A stretch of 64,000 bases of DNA from Lachnospiraceae bacterium NC2004. Its GTDB lineage: Bacteria > Bacillota > Clostridia > Lachnospirales > Lachnospiraceae. Every line of letters begins with the position of its first letter. Within the stretch, counting starts at the first letter, position 1. Where the stretch lies: positions 2,752-66,751 of the forward strand of contig JHXB01000004.1 in assembly GCA_000621905.1 (NCBI GenBank), written 5' to 3'. Positions 63,473-64,000 of the stretch are shown here, in pieces. The translations under genes and the position numbers were made by a program. The notes beneath the pieces are model-generated. The model did no database searches and was not told the origin of the DNA. It saw only the letters and a program-made list of their open reading frames with translations.

Positions 63473-63501
63473 TGGAAAATGTGAAGTAGATGTGTTATAA
63501 T
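63473..63501 (+). promoter_or_regulatory. Extended -10 promoter of the terminal gene
   Basis: TGTTATAAT (63493-63501) is a perfect extended -10; TGGAAA at 63473-63478 is a partial -35 with 17 bp spacing. A leader of about 95 bases follows before the start at 63601. Confidence 0.6.
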
Positions 63502-63600
63502 GTATGATAACTTATGAGAAGTGTGCCATAAGCGTACTTTTATGACTGTTTGAGACTACAAAACACACTGCAATAACATATCTAATAGGAGGAATATAGG

Positions 63601-64000
63601 ATGAGTGATTTAGGTGGTTTGAGTGGTATAAGCGGAGGCCTTGACGGGCTTGATGCAAGCACTAAAGAGAGAGATGCAGCCAATGCCAGAAATCAGGATG
63701 TGATGTATGACCTTAACAATACAGCTTCAAGTTTAAGTGAAGTTGCAACTCAGGGCATGGGTGATGGTTTGAGCGCGATGAGAGATGGCATGGGACTTGG
63801 CGGGGGTTCTGAGCTTAACGCAGGACTTGAGGAAGAGGAGCCGGCTCCGGAGATTCATGCTGCTTTAGAGGATGAAGAGGAAGATGAGCCAATCAAAGCG
63901 GGTCGTTCAAGTAACATTGACGAAGGTGGAGCATTGTTCTCTATGTCATCATCAGAGAGTAGTAAGCCTGCTGCGGAGAGATCGAGCTTTGATGCTTACA
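63601..64000 (+). CDS. Gly/Ser/Glu-rich protein, partial at window end
   Basis: An open frame of at least 133 codons starting MSDLGGLSGISGGLDGLDAS and running off the window with no stop. It follows AGGAGGAA at normal spacing and a good extended -10 promoter. The sequence is low complexity: a Gly/Met/Ser-rich N-terminal half, an acidic EEEEPAPE ... DEEEDEP patch and a Ser-rich part. No family is recognised and there is no signal peptide or membrane helix in the visible part. Confidence 0.7.
   Translation, partial: MSDLGGLSGISGGLDGLDASTKERDAANARNQDVMYDLNNTASSLSEVATQGMGDGLSAMRDGMGLGGGSELNAGLEEEEPAPEIHAALEDEEEDEPIKAGRSSNIDEGGALFSMSSSESSKPAAERSSFDAY

Noticed and set aside
1-64000. Frequent GCAAATG / CATTTGC heptamers as possible uptake or chi-like signals
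   Set aside because: They lie mostly in coding sequence in one reading phase (Ala-Asn, Phe-Ala codons), so codon-pair use explains them without a count against the genome.

Overview
The window looks like a chromosomal piece of a low-to-mid GC Gram-positive anaerobe of the Lachnospiraceae type (Butyrivibrio/Roseburia/Eubacterium-like; genus not fixed from sequence alone). The evidence is strong GGAGG-type ribosome binding sites, a C+ type S18, the Firmicute orders rpsF-ssb-rpsR and pth-mfd-prsA, a lipoteichoic-acid-synthase-like enzyme, a SigI/RsgI-like pair, a GH9 cellulase lipoprotein, and large secreted proteins with InlB-type, BspA-type LRR and Fn3 modules. No phage, insertion sequence, transposase or CRISPR array was seen.

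Layout. 1-600: the 3' end of a 23S rRNA, then tRNA-Asn, tRNA-Glu and tRNA-Cys with terminators, and no 5S gene behind the 23S. 745-6965: envelope genes (LTA-synthase-like sulfatase-fold enzyme, a DUF951 protein, a GH25 muramidase with Ig-like repeats). 6978-23312: two parallel envelope-stress style modules, response regulator-kinase-ABC-FtsX permease-serine hydrolase and ABC-permease-regulator-kinase, separated by a large GGDEF-EAL-PAS-GGDEF protein. Each ABC gene is preceded by heptamers repeated at 11 bp spacing, which look like response-regulator boxes. 23379-27655: a MarR regulator divergent from a one-protein adenylation-carrier-condensation synthetase, with two near-identical palindromic operators between them. 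27824-30513: a Feo iron(II) uptake operon with its Cys-rich small protein and a FeoC-like regulator. 30584-32881 (minus): a SigI/RsgI-like pair and a very basic secreted repeat protein whose C-terminus is a cationic amphipathic helix.

32987-37333 is an accessory island: a DUF234 ATPase with duplicated palindromes upstream, a HipBA system, and a second, divergently transcribed HipA-like kinase. 37578-39032 is a secreted HExxH metalloprotease-like protein. 39287-49776 is mostly housekeeping: rpsF-ssb-rpsR, a GlmU-type uridylyltransferase without its acetyltransferase half, pth, mfd, a PrsA-like lipoprotein and the dTDP-rhamnose genes rfbA-D-C-B. 49899-62950 carries a GH9 cellulase lipoprotein, a histidine-kinase-like protein lacking the phospho-accepting His, a SWIM-SNF2 helicase, a surface LRR/InlB/transglutaminase-like protein and a smaller relative. 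After a 650 bp AT-rich non-coding stretch an unrecognised Gly/Ser/Glu-rich gene begins and runs off the end.

A family of palindromic REP-like elements built on GGGGACAG/CTGTCCCC occurs eight times between 3.9 and 39.1 kb, nearly always right after a stop codon, and is not seen in the last 25 kb. The least ordinary items are these elements, the MarR-controlled synthetase with a remnant second adenylation domain, the Lys-rich peptide-like secreted protein, the back-to-back HipA-type kinases, and the kinase without a histidine.
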